Shown here: positions 31,300 to 40,945 of the stretch, piece by piece
Numbering within the stretch: the stretch's first letter is position 1
Layout: each line of letters opens with the position of its first letter
Assembly: GCA_037447655.1 (NCBI GenBank)
Contig: JBBHKE010001983.1
Coordinates: 103,860-144,804 of the forward strand
DNA length: 40,945 nt
Reading direction: 5' to 3'
Origin: Zygnema cylindricum
Lineage: Eukaryota > Streptophyta > Zygnematophyceae > Zygnematales > Zygnemataceae
Program-made: the position numbers and the translations under genes
The notes under the pieces: generated by a model
Told to the model about the DNA's origin: nothing
The model's input: only the letters and a program-made list of their open reading frames with translations
Databases searched by the model: none

Positions 31300-33200
31300 T
31301 TGTAAAAGCGTACGCAAATGTCGGATCTGTACGAATGTACTATATCATTGTATGAACTTTGTTGTAATGTTTAAAAGCCCAAAATCCGTGCCAAGAAGAT
31401 CACTGGATGGCAAAGGGAACGTCAAAGATTTTTTTCCGACAAGGATTGCGGCTTTTGGTGGATTTGCACCCATTGTGTGGGAAGGCACATGGAATATACG
31501 ACGTATAAGGTTTTTGTCGGTCGTTCATCAAAGATATTATGCTACTTTTCCAATTGTACCGGTTATATGCATCCAGTGTGTAGCTACTATGGTGTCCTCA
31601 CACAAAAGATGGTTTGAGCGATTGCATCAAATACGTGAAAAATCAAAAAATCAGACGAACAAGATTAATGCCCATAAGTTAACATAATTTTGATAAATCT
31701 GTATAAACATGTTCTCTAAAAATATAAAAAATCTATGGTGCAAAATTGTACGAAAACGTACGACATCCAGTAAACAACCTCACTTTTTCGCTAAAGAAGG
31801 TCCATCCTAAACAAGTAACTGACGAAGTAACTTAATTATCCCACCTACCGTGCATGAAATTATCCCACCTACCGGGAGGATCTCCCATTATGTCGGGCTC
31901 GTAAACAATCCCTCACGTGCATTCGCTCACTTTGGCAAGTACCACGTAGGTTACTATTCATATTTTGAGGATCTAAAAGTATTCATCAAACTGAAAATCT
32001 TAACCTAATATTTGTGCCAGCGGAGTAGTTAACGACTCGTACAAAATTTTGCGACCGTCTTTCAATTTTGAAAAATGTAAATGGAAATTTTGAAACGGAA
32101 TGGCACAAAGGCGTTGCAAACTTCGAAGGTTAGTGGATGACAGGAGCATGCGAGGATGCTTTCGCTGTACCTTCATCCACAGTGGCGGAAGCCCCATGGC
32201 CTGTACGATGTGTAGGCTTCCCATTTTGTGGTCATCATGGATATAATTTTGCTTTTTCACATGTATCAATGGTACACGTCCAATGAGTGGGAAGTGTCAT
32301 TGTGGAAGACTCCACACATTGGATAATTTTCACGATTGCTCCGCATATCTAAAAAAGCTAATCATCAAACGTTCAAGTTTTACGCCCATACGTGGGGAGT
32401 ATCTTGATAGGTACCTATTAAACATGTTTCTTCTGACAAAAAAAAATGGTATGAAGTTGTACAAAAACGTACGGCGTCTAGTAAATAACCCTACTTTTTT
32501 GATTAATGTGGTTCCACCCTTGGGCCGAAGTTCCATCACATGTTTTAAAGTTGTCGTATATGTGTTCTACTTTGATTGGGACCACAAAATTTAAAATCAG
32601 ATATTGAACATCGTCGAAGAATATTTACAGCAACCAATTTTTATTCAAAATCTTCATTGCATACGACGTGCTTGCATTCCAAGTACCATGTACTTGCATT
32701 CCAAGTACCATGTACTTGCACTCCAAGTACCATGTACTTTCACATAAATTCTTTACACTTTGCAGAGGAGTGACCAACGAGCGTTAGGAAATAATTTTGG
32801 CAAGGATTTTAGGTTGGATTTTGGTGGCCTCGCGTTTGCCGAATTGAAGGCACATGGTTATATGATGTGTGAAAATTATGGTGGTATTCCATCATGACAC
32901 GTAAATTTATCATCCACATGTATCATTTCTCACGTTTTCTAATTTACTAGCCACCTCCCAAAGGTGGGTGGCCAAATACAAAACTAGATGGAGCGATTCT
33001 TTTGCGGATGAATACCTAAGTATAATCCAATGGTCATTGCTAACTCTTTGACCTTTAGAGTATACTAGTCTAATCTTAGGTAATGCTATTTTGTGGAAAA
33101 CAAACACAACGGTACGGCAAAGTACAAAAAAGTACGGTTTTTGTAAACACCTCACTTTTCTTTTTATGAGCTCCACCCCAAATGTACTAATAATATACAA
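31300..33200. repeat. Three diverged copies of a dispersed repeat
   Basis: Segments near 31740-31800, 32445-32530 and 33105-33185 share the order gtacg(a/g)aa..gtacg, then a gtaaa-aacc-actttt core, then a tccacc(c/t) word. Further shared words lie about 300 bp upstream of two of them. They are too diverged to give exact borders by eye. Confidence 0.4.
32671..32736. repeat. Tandem repeat, 3 copies of 22 bp
   Basis: Three units of cttgcattccaagtaccatg plus ta follow one another (the third has one change, t to c). Each contains the palindrome aagtac-cat-gtactt across its junction. Confidence 0.9.
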
Positions 33201-33352
33201 AACAACACGCAAATTTTTGATGGTCTAACTTTTAGGGTGTTTTAGAGATGTTTACGACATTCTAGAGTTAATAATGCTTTAACGGTTTGAGTTGTTCAAT
33301 TCAACCGAATTCAACAGGCGAGCCAAACGGGGGTCTAGTGCTTCTGCGGCTT

Positions 33353-33572
33353 GCATATGATTTCTAAAAGGAAAAAAAGGTTGGGAAAAATTCCATGTCG
33401 TCTTTTAGTCTTTAAGGCAGAGCCATTAGTTTATCGATTTGTTTTTTTCACTTACGCCACTACCGCATATGATTTCTAAAAGGAAAAAAAGGTTGGGAAA
33501 TATTCCATGTCTGCTTTTAGTCTCTTATGCAGAGCCATTAGCTTATCGATTTGTTTTTTTCACTTGCGCCAC
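33353..33572. repeat. Tandem duplication of 108 bp
   Basis: Units at 33353-33460 and 33465-33572 both begin gcatatgatttctaaaagg and end cgccac. They have only a few differences and are separated by four bases (tacc). Confidence 0.92.
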
Positions 33573-35262
33573 TTAACATACCAGTAGAAATTTCAAGAAG
33601 TACGAGAACTATGATACTACGCACTGAATTATACGACCAAATCATGGATACTTTAGCAAAATAGTTGTCCACCCTCTTTCATGCTCAATGTTAAAATGAT
33701 TTATCTTGTACATTTTTTTTTAAGCTTCGACGACAACTTGCGTCGACTCACAACCTCAACAAAGATCATGGGGGTTGGAAAAGCTTCCTAGATTTGCTAT
33801 AAAGTTTTAGGTAAACCACCTTGCCGAGGTGAAAAGGTGGTTTACGACAACAGACATGCAATGCATTCCCTTTGTTTGATAAAAAAATCATATGTGACCG
33901 CAACAAAAAGGTATTATGACGTATGAAATAGATGGGATTGAGTAGAGTGACATGTGACTGACGTATGACATAAAACTTGTTCAATACATCTTAGGGGTGT
34001 GCCTATGTATTAAAGCATCAAGTTTTTTTGTCATTTTCCTCCAAAATTTAGTCTCCAACAAGAAAATCTTTTGCCGCACGAAAAAAATGCTTTAACCATA
34101 GTATAGTGAACGTCAACTTGATACTTTTAATGTACTCCATGTTTGTCGTTTTTTGCACTCATTTTGGCGTTTTCCTCATTTCGCCCTCGGGAAAAGGGAA
34201 TCCAGCCCATCAAAAAATTTATCGAAAAATCACCTCGCGCGAGGTAATTTTAGTTGAAGTGTGACCCAAAAAACAAATGACAAACGATCCATGCATGCGC
34301 CACACGAGTGGGAAAATTTTAAGACGAGGGAGATAACTTGCTATTTTTCTCCCTGCCCGTTACGCGCAGGTACAAAAAAAAAATTGTAGGGGTCTCGGAC
34401 CTCCACTCTCATTCATGGGACCTTTGCAAAATTTTAAGCCATCATCGCCTCTCCCCTCTCTCTCACACTATTGCTTTTATCTCACACTTTCTAGAATGAG
34501 GCATGACAATAACGGCATGAAATGAAAGATGTTTGAAAAACAATTCTTTGACTACCTTTAAGTATATTTCTATGGCAAGTAGAGTGAGAAAAGTCAAGAA
34601 ACGAAATCAGGAAGCCATGACTTAAAAGTTCTTGAATTAGTGACGTCGACGTTGTCATAAATGAGCGTAACGTTACAATGTCACAAAACCCCAAACATCT
34701 AGGATGTCATAGGGAACCTAGCCGTTAACAATCTTCGTTGTTTTTGTAGACGTCACAAATTGTCGGAAGTTTCTTAGTCGTCTCAATCATCACAGGTTGT
34801 ACCCACGTCTACAACCATCACATTTCACAGTTCCGATTTCATTTTCAAACATTAGAACGCTCTGAATAGTATAACGAAGTATCTTCACTAAAATCCAAAG
34901 TACCTCTTCAAAGTAACGGTTACATGGGCACATACCCCTTTAGCACAAAACAACACTAATGCTTGATCTTGAAAATATCCTGTACATTTTTCGCCGGATG
35001 ATTAAGCGATGATGTCACAACACTGCCACCAAAGGAAGATACCTTTTCCATGCAACCCATGTTGAAATAAAAGGTATTTTCTAGGTTAGTTAAAAGATAT
35101 AATAAGAGCAGGAAAAAGCAGAGGCAGCCTGCTTCTAGCTTTTCTCTCTAGCCCCCATACTTGTCGTAGTCACTGAAGGCCGGAGAGGAAGCTAGAGCCA
35201 TGGCTGCCTATGCTCCTTCTACAGTCAGAAGGCAGATCCTTGGTAAACTTACCAAAAGGATT

Positions 35263-35301
35263 GACGGACCCAGGATTTGATCCTGGTACCTACCATCCGT
35301 C
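35263..35301 (-). other. Antisense tRNA-like minihelix, 39 nt
   Basis: On the minus strand the segment reads acceptor GACGGAT, linker ggtaggta, T-stem CCAGG, loop ATCAAAT, T-stem CCTGG, acceptor GTCCGTC. The acceptor pairs at 7 of 7 positions (one wobble) and the T-stem at 5 of 5. The architecture and length are identical to 21378-21416, while the stems differ in sequence, which indicates that the fold has been kept. Confidence 0.65.
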
Positions 35302-35819
35302 AAAGTAGCCGTTAGTCTTACCCTGTAGTCTAAGACCAGTGCTGAAGTATATAGGGTACGATAGCTACTTAAAGATGACGAAAAAGAGAAGTGCAATTTA
35401 CTATCAAACGGACCACAATCACACAGACACAGTTAAAAATAGAATTACACCGGAATTGTACTACTTCAATTTTTAACGGCTATAAATTAAGGCCGACATT
35501 AATCTAACGACGGAGAAAAAAGCCGGCATCGCGGAATGATCGATTTGGCGGTTTTCCGTCACAACCAAAACGGATGACACGTGGCAGCATGACATTGGAT
35601 GACAGCATCTCCGGGACATACTATGGCGAACCCGGATATGGCAGGCGTCGTCTTTCAGGCCATATCGTACAATGGCCGTACAGAAAGTACTTCGGACCAA
35701 GTACCTTTCTGTACTGTACACTCAATTGATTGGTTCCGTACATCAGTAGGAGAGGGTTTAGAGAGGGGTTTAGGACTTAGAAAATTAGAGGTAGCCGCCT
35801 CTCACTCAGAGTGCTTTTG

Positions 35820-35827
35820 TATAAAAG
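35820..35827 (+). promoter_or_regulatory. TATA box of solo LTR
   Basis: TATAAAAG lies about 90 bp after an inverted CCAAT box (gattgg, about 35731) and is followed by ggtcatctttgacc, a variant of the ggtcaactttgacc palindrome found at the same place in copia A LTRs. Confidence 0.6.
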
Positions 35828-36208
35828 GGTCATCTTTGACCATTGATAATTAACTGCTCAGGAGAGCAAATTCAAGGATTTTTTTTGTGGCAGACTCAGG
35901 GGAGTCAGTCGTTCCAAGGGGTGCATTCTGGTCAGTCTGTATTCTGTCAGGGTGTCAGCAATATTCAGACAAAGCGTAAAGAACTGAGGTTATCCTAGAG
36001 GCTTCTAGCAAGCTGCCTACTCTGAGTATCTATGGAGGTGTCAAAGTTGCAACCCAGGTTGCCAAATCTCAAAATGGAGTTTGGATACCACAAAAGAAAG
36101 ACGGCAACGTCAGAATCCGGTGAAAGTATGGCCACAAAATACCTTCTCAAGCAGACAGAAAAAAGAGAGTAATTCTGAATATCGGTCCATGATTCGCGAC
36201 ACGTGTCA

Positions 36209-37358
36209 GAGGTCGCAAAAGTCAAAATTTAAGATACCCGCAACGGACATTTTTTCTTTTTTCAAAATTTGAACACGCGATACCCGACCACGTTGTGTCA
36301 CGCTCTTAAATTGTTAACCGTTACCCAATACGCGTTTAAGAAAATAAAAGTTAACCGAAACTCGATTTCTCGCGACTTCTAGTACCCGCCCGTACCCCGA
36401 TATGTACAAAATAAATGTTACACCCCCCTTATACCTTCCAGGATACTAAGAGTAGAAAGTTGAATAATGTTTGATAGAATCGACAGCACAAAACCTTCCA
36501 TTTTTTTGTTTTTTTCTTACCCGATTGTACCCGATATTTTTTATTTTTTTGTGAATCACCCGCCCGAATTTGACAGGCCCCCAAAATTTGGCAACCGAAT
36601 CCGTTCCGGATCTGAATGGGGCGGTTGGGTGACGGCCGGGTACGGATTCGGGTACCTGATTGCAACCTTTGACGCTCGCAGAGGTCGTAAAAGTCAAAAT
36701 TTTAGATAACCGAAACAGACCGTTTTCTTTTTTTTCAAAATTTGAGTACCCAACGCCTGACCGGGTTATGTCACGTTGCAAAATTGTTAACCGTTAATTG
36801 AAAAGCGTTTATTAAAATAAAAGTTAACCGAAACTCGATTTCTCGCGACTACCGGTACCCGCCCGTACCTAGATAAGTACAAAATTAATGGTACATCTCC
36901 CATATACCTTCCACAATAACAAGAGTACAAAGTAGAATAATGTTGGATTGTACGGACAAGTACAAAATTTTCATTTTTTTCGTTTTTTTTCTTACCTGAC
37001 TGTAACCAATTTTTATTTTTATTTTGTGAATCAACCGCCTGAATCCGCCTGGCCCCCCAAATTTGGCAACTGAATCCGTTCCGGATCAAACGCGGGGAGT
37101 CGGTTAACGGTCAGTCACGGTTTCTGTTGATCGTTTGCAACCTCCTCGTCAGAGGTCGCAAAAGTCAAAATTTTACATAACAGAAACCGACCGTTTTTTC
37201 TCAAAATCTGAGTAACCAACGCCCGACCGGGTTATGTCACGCTCCAAAATTGTTAACATTCAACCGACCGGCGTTTACAAAAATAAAAATTAAACGAATC
37301 TCGATTTTTCGCGACTAACCGTGCCCGCCCGTAACCGAAAAAGTTCAAAATTAACCTA
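36209..37358. repeat. Tandem array of about 472-bp units
   Basis: Units start at gaggtcg(c/t)(a)aaagtcaaaat: unit 1 is 36209-36680, unit 2 is 36681-37151, and unit 3 starts at 37152 and breaks off at about 37358. All share ttaaccgaaactcgattt, acccgcccgtac, a T-rich stretch and aaatttggcaac-gaatccgttcc. The missing half of unit 3 is found at 38568-38818. The spacing is regular (472 and 471 bp), as in a satellite or a tandem segment of a larger element. Confidence 0.85.
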
Positions 37359-37812
37359 TTTACTTTAACAGCAATAGCGGATCGAACTTGTTGATAAAGG
37401 GGTATTTAGGTATTATGATTATAGAGTACTAAATTTGGTAGACGTCCGCGAAAGAATCACGCTATTTGGAGTTATATTTTAAAAGTTATAGCGATGGGTG
37501 TATTTAGGTGACAGCGTGGGGTCAAATAACAAGTGGGTATCATTGAAACGGGTTAAGGGTCAAATTAGTACCGAAATTACGCGTGTACGTTTCATAAAGT
37601 TCTAACGAAACGTTTAGTATGCACTATGGTTCGTTTCGTACAAATTTTAGTACGAAACGTCATTTTTACTTAAGGGAATTTCGTAGGAAGTTTCGCGTGC
37701 AAAATTTGTTACGCACGATCGTGCGAAGTCGCGTTTCGTTTGGCGCGCACTTTTGCACGTAAATGTTACGTAGTGAAACGTAACGTTTGATTGGTTAGTA
37801 AAGTGCTAAGTA

Positions 37813-38077
37813 GTTAGTAAGAGATTTCGCACGTTTTTGCATTGGTCAGTCAAAGTCTTTGCTGATCAATGATTGGCCCAGGTAAAAGCCTGTAAAAACG
37901 GAGCGTTGACTCTGGCCTGGCGAGTCCAGGGCGATGATGGATAAATAGTGAAGTGTAAGAGGAGAGTAGACATCTTTTTCTCTGGGAAAAGTTTGTGGAA
38001 ATTCCGGCTGATCTTGGTCCTGAGCGATTAATACCAAATTGGAGAAAAGGCATTTTGCATTGAAATCTCTTACTAAC
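37813..38077. mobile_element. MITE-like element with TA target, 265 bp
   Basis: The inverted ends GTTAGTAAGAGATTTC and GAAATCTCTTACTAAC are perfect and are flanked by TA on each side (37811-37812 and 38078-38079). Size, inverted ends and the TA site fit a Tc1/mariner (Stowaway-like) MITE; a PIF/Harbinger type is possible. It has no coding capacity. Confidence 0.65.
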
Positions 38078-38371
38078 TAAATAGTGTTTTAGTAGTTAAG
38101 AGATATAATTATTAAGAGTGGAGAGTAGTGGAAAACACTTTAATAAGAAGGGTTGATCCACGAGGGCAAGAGACCAAGCTAATGTTATGTGGACAGAAGC
38201 TTCTTCTAATTTAAAGTTTATCCTTGTGTGAGTGTTGTCCAATGTGGATGTGTATTTTCCAATGTGTGGAATGTGTGGTTGGGATTGTTTGTAGTAATGG
38301 GATTTTCTGAGAGGTAGGAGATCCTGTTACATGTACGACGTATGAATAAGCCAATAATTACGATTTGTCAA

Positions 38372-38558
38372 GTTCCCTAAGATTTGCGAAATGAATAGTG
38401 TTACTACCGTGTCAGATTTTTGACGCTTTGTCGCGTTCCCTAAGATTATCGAAATAAATAGTGACTACTGACTACCGTGTTCACATTTGCGACGCTTTGT
38501 CGCTTCTCTAAGAAATGAATAGCGTTACTACAGTACCGTGTCAGATTTGCGACGCTAA
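38372..38558. repeat. Tandem repeat, three units of about 60-67 bp
   Basis: Each unit contains (t)tctctaag or ttccctaag, then gaaat(g/a)aatag(t/c)g, actac, accgtgt, cacattt or cagattt, and gacgct. Units begin near 38372, 38435 and 38502. Confidence 0.75.
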
Positions 38559-38567
38559 TCATGATGT

Positions 38568-38818
38568 CACTTACTTCCACGATACCAAAGAGTACAAAAG
38601 TACGAGAATGTTGGATTATAGGGACAGTACAAAATTTTCACTTATTTTGGTTTTTTGGTTGACCGACCGTAACCGACCTTTTTTTTTTACTGGTGAATCA
38701 ACCGACCGTAACCGCCCGATCCCCAAAATTTGGCAACCAAATCCGTTCCAGATCCGGCGCGGTCGGTCGGTTAACGGTCGGTCACGGTTTCGGTTGACCG
38801 TTTGCGACCTATGACGCT
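38568..38818. repeat. Second half of tandem unit 3
   Basis: It aligns with unit 2 from about 36900 onward: ttccacgata, agagtacaaa, atgttggatt, gtacaaaattttca, then ccaaatccgttcc and cggtcacggtt, ending gcgacctatgacgct. It is rich in ggtcggt and accgacc words that can pair with each other. Confidence 0.75.
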
Positions 38819-39505
38819 CATCCACATCTCTGAAATTGAGATAACCTAATCACTTCGCCATTTCCGATATGGAATTTTTGCCAGTGCATAATTTTAATAT
38901 CGGCAGTTCGCATTAACAAAAATCGTATTGGCATATCGACAAATATTAGAAGCCCTTCTGATGAGCAAAACCAAAAACTGTCCTCTCCGGTTCGATATGC
39001 ATCAATAGGTACTATTTTTAATCTTGAGGCGTACGACTTTTATGTGTCCGTTCAACTGAAACGTTTACATAACGCTCGCAGATTGCGGAAATTTCGTGCG
39101 GCAACTGGTTCGAAAATGTTACAAAATATTATCACAATATGGAAAAGGGAATTGATCATGACAGTGACTGTTTTGGTTGCGCACAGTCACTTACGTCATT
39201 TTGTCAAAAAAAATACGTTTGAAATACACATTGGTACAAATAAAGTACCATTAAGTATGAATTTGACGGTCAATCGGTTGGACATCTTTGACTTTCATAA
39301 TATTGTTTCTAACCGCTTAAAATTTTGCCGCACTTGCGGACGTCGACCGTCATAATAAAGTTAGCAATTCACACGGCCGGCGGGCGTTTACGGTAACAAA
39401 ATTGCGGTGACCACATGTAAATAAAATGGTTGCAGACAGTAACTTTTTGTCGTTATGTGAGCTCCACGGTGAGAGCACTTAGCCGCAAAATTGAAATTTA
39501 ATCGT
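38819..39505. other. Unassigned DNA
   Basis: No gene or bounded repeat is supported. The 103-codon frame at 39044-39355 resembles nothing I recognise. The left border follows the tandem unit and the right border meets the inverted-repeat element. Confidence 0.4.
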
Positions 39506-40754
39506 CTAAGTGATACATTGAACTTAGACGCAAAGTGAAACGAAACCTATTGAAATTGAAGTACTATAAGTCTCGTACGGAAATATTATAACGCACGAAA
39601 CGAAATAAACTTTTATAGTAAAAGTATAAAACAAACCGGCGTAAAAATATCATTTGAAATTAAATGGAAAACATGAGCGTCGTCACGCGCGACGAAATCT
39701 AGCCACGCTATTTACGAATCAACATACTTACATTGACAAGGTCGTAGCAATATCGGCCGTACAAAGGTATTGCCGCTTCGTTGTACACATAAAAAAAAGC
39801 GGACGAAAAAAACGCTTCACGCTTCGTGAACCAACATTTCCTCGCAATCGACGAGTGTGCGACTCGAACAAATGAATACCGGTCGGCGCTCGCGCCAAAC
39901 CGAACCGAAACAAAAGTGCAGTACACCGCAAATCGTAATTAGAGTAATGAAAAAATTAGAGTACAAAAACTAAAAAAAAAATTAGAGTAATTAACGCTAA
40001 TTTATGTGATAGAGCTTTTTCAACTATGAAGTTTACTCTAATTTATTTAAGTACTCTAATTTGGCACGCTAATATCCTCTACTGTAAATAAGGTATTCGT
40101 ACAGAATTTGGCAAAACGTACAGTTTATCGTCACTATGACGTTTGCAATACGTGGTTTGTTAAAACGCAGTTACATGATAACGACCTGTATTAAATCATT
40201 ATTTGTACTTTTTTACTTAATAAAGTACAATCTTGCACGGTTGGAGGTCGTCCGTACTCCACACTATTTAAAACGAACCTATATTAGAATTAAAAGCGCT
40301 AATTAAACTTTACCTTAAATAGAATAATGAAAAAATTAGAAATCATTTACTCTATTTCATGTGATAGAGTCGAAATTTCGAGCGAACGAATTAGAGTAAT
40401 TTACTCTAATTACGGTTCGCGGTGTACCGAACGAAACAAAACAAAACTGACGCGAACCGAACAAAAATTTGACTGCACGATTTCGGCCAACGCCGATTCG
40501 CCCAATATCCTAACATTTGGCTGTCAATGTAAGTATGTTGATTCGTAAATAGCGTGCCTCGATTTCGTCGCGCGTGACGACGCTCATTTATTCCATTTAA
40601 TTTCAAATGATATTTTTACGCCGGTTCGTTTTATACTTTTATTATAAAAGTTTATTTCGTTTCGTGCGTTATAATATTTCCGTACGAGACTTATAGTACT
40701 TCAGTTTCAATAGGTTTTGTTTAACTTTGCGTCTTAATTCAATGTAACACTTAG
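39506..40754. mobile_element. Foldback or Mutator-like element with 232-bp inverted ends
   Basis: The arms 39506-39737 and 40523-40754 are inverted copies of equal length. They begin CTAAGTG and share ttgaa-ttagacgcaaagt, atttcgtacgg, cgtcgtcacgcgcgacga and aacatacttacattgaca type words. The roughly 785-bp middle contains further inverted matches (gtacaccgc...taattagagtaa against 40400-40425) and many ttagagtaa/ttactctaa words. No transposase frame is present. Long inverted ends suggest a non-autonomous Mutator-like or foldback element; no 9-bp target duplication was found, so the family is open. Confidence 0.75.
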
Positions 40755-40945
40755 GGCATGGTTACATCAGGAGGTCTGTGTAATAGTACGGACAACAAAA
40801 TTTTTGTATTACAGAGGCCTCGGTTACATCGCGCAGCGCCTGTAAACAAGTTTTCGTATACGTGTTTCGATTTGAGTGGTTCCACGTAATTTGACGATCA
40901 AATCTCGAAAATCGTCAAAGATTTTAAAACCGACCATGTTCTTTT
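40755..40945. other. Window end, short imperfect hairpin
   Basis: A pair aggtctgtgtaat (about 40772) and attacagaggcct (about 40810) forms an imperfect hairpin, flanked by two ggttacatc words. It may be the edge of another repeat that runs out of the window. Confidence 0.35.

Larger units (their letters stand above)
30139..35054. other. Unassigned repeat-rich DNA without genes
   Basis: I see no gene here. The 140-codon frame at 31265-31687 has no family resemblance I recognise and lies in a region of diverged repeats. Related segments recur at about 31300-31800, 32270-32560 and 32780-33180, sharing gtaaa(c/t)aaccyyactttt, acaaaaacgtacg-type and aggattt-ttttggtgg words. Short tandem repeats are listed separately. 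An agagagag run at about 30436-30449 and a cctccacgaggagg palindrome near 30153 are also present. Confidence 0.45.
35060..36051 (+). mobile_element. Solo LTR of the copia group, TSD ACCCA
   Basis: This 992-bp unit begins TGTTGAAATAAAAGG and ends AAAGTTGCA. It is flanked by the perfect duplication ACCCA (35055-35059 and 36052-36056). It shows the group layout: tattttctaggt near the start, ccatggct near 35199, an antisense tRNA-like minihelix, acacgtggca near 35577, gattggttccgtacatc near 35731 and TATAAAAG at 35820-35827. It is a third LTR subfamily, different from copia A and copia B. Confidence 0.93.
37359..38567. other. 1.2-kb segment interrupting the third tandem unit
   Basis: The unit-3 sequence stops near 37358 and resumes near 38568 at almost the next aligned position, so this stretch behaves as an insertion. 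It contains palindromes rich in tttcgtacg words (37600-37790), a MITE-like inverted-repeat element and a 60-70 bp tandem repeat. No gene and no clear target duplication for the whole segment were found. Confidence 0.55.

Noticed and set aside
31265-31687. 140-codon open frame as a host gene
   Set aside because: No domain is recognisable and the frame overlaps diverged repeats shared with 32.3-33.2 kb.
32671-32736. CRISPR-like direct repeats
   Set aside because: The units are head-to-tail with no spacers and the context is a eukaryotic transposon-rich region.
39506-40754. Assignment to Mutator with certainty
   Set aside because: No 9-bp target duplication was found next to the inverted ends and there is no transposase, so the superfamily is left open.

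Overview
The window is a piece of eukaryotic nuclear DNA made almost entirely of transposable elements, most likely from a streptophyte (green plant or charophyte-type alga). The evidence is the element types: Ty1/copia elements with plant-like gag and pol, a Ty3/gypsy element, MITEs, and LTR promoters with plant-style CCAAT, ACGTG and TATA boxes. I see no convincing host gene. A charophyte alga fits best because the Ty3/gypsy element encodes a DNA cytosine methyltransferase. From memory (not checked here), capture of methyltransferases by retrotransposons has been reported for charophytes and dinoflagellates (de Mendoza et al. 2018, Nature Communications).

Layout. 1-3034 is unassigned DNA with an ACGTG-rich repeat and a decayed minus-strand coding trace. 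3040-4036 is a solo LTR with a perfect 5-bp target duplication. 4778-30133 is one Russian-doll complex. Its outer shell is copia element B (1007-bp LTRs at both ends, TSD GTAAT/TTAAT). Inserted in the leader/gag region of B is a second complete copia, element A (6033-12962, TSD GGAGA). Inserted in the RT gene of B is a Ty3/gypsy element (15586-27658, near-match 4-bp TSD). The gypsy element was itself hit by a plus-strand solo LTR (18751-19812, TSD CCATG), a minus-strand solo LTR (20599-21614, TSD AAGGA) and a hAT-type MITE (25487-26195, 8-bp TSD AGACAGAG). 30139-35054 is unassigned repeat-rich DNA. 35060-36051 is another solo LTR (TSD ACCCA). 36209-38818 is a tandem array of about 472-bp units split by a 1.2-kb insertion. 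39506-40754 is a foldback or Mutator-like element with terminal inverted repeats of about 232 bp.

The most notable content is in the gypsy element. Its gene order is gag (zinc knuckle), aspartic protease, C5-cytosine DNA methyltransferase of the DNMT3/DRM motif order, reverse transcriptase, RNase H, integrase. The methyltransferase reads in one frame with the linker leading into RT, so it looks like part of the Pol polyprotein. It carries one single-base break next to its catalytic cysteine and is otherwise much better preserved than gag or integrase. A self-encoded methyltransferase could methylate the element's own DNA; that role is inference.

A second notable feature is in the LTRs of the copia group. 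Each carries, in antisense, a tRNA-like block with a Pol III B box. In two copies it folds as a 39-nt acceptor-stem plus T-arm structure with an 8-nt linker. The two complete copia elements have primer-binding sites that match the anticodon arm, not the 3' end, of plant initiator tRNA-Met, which implies half-tRNA priming. All coding regions are broken by stops and frameshifts, and many stops look like C-to-T changes expected at methylated cytosines.
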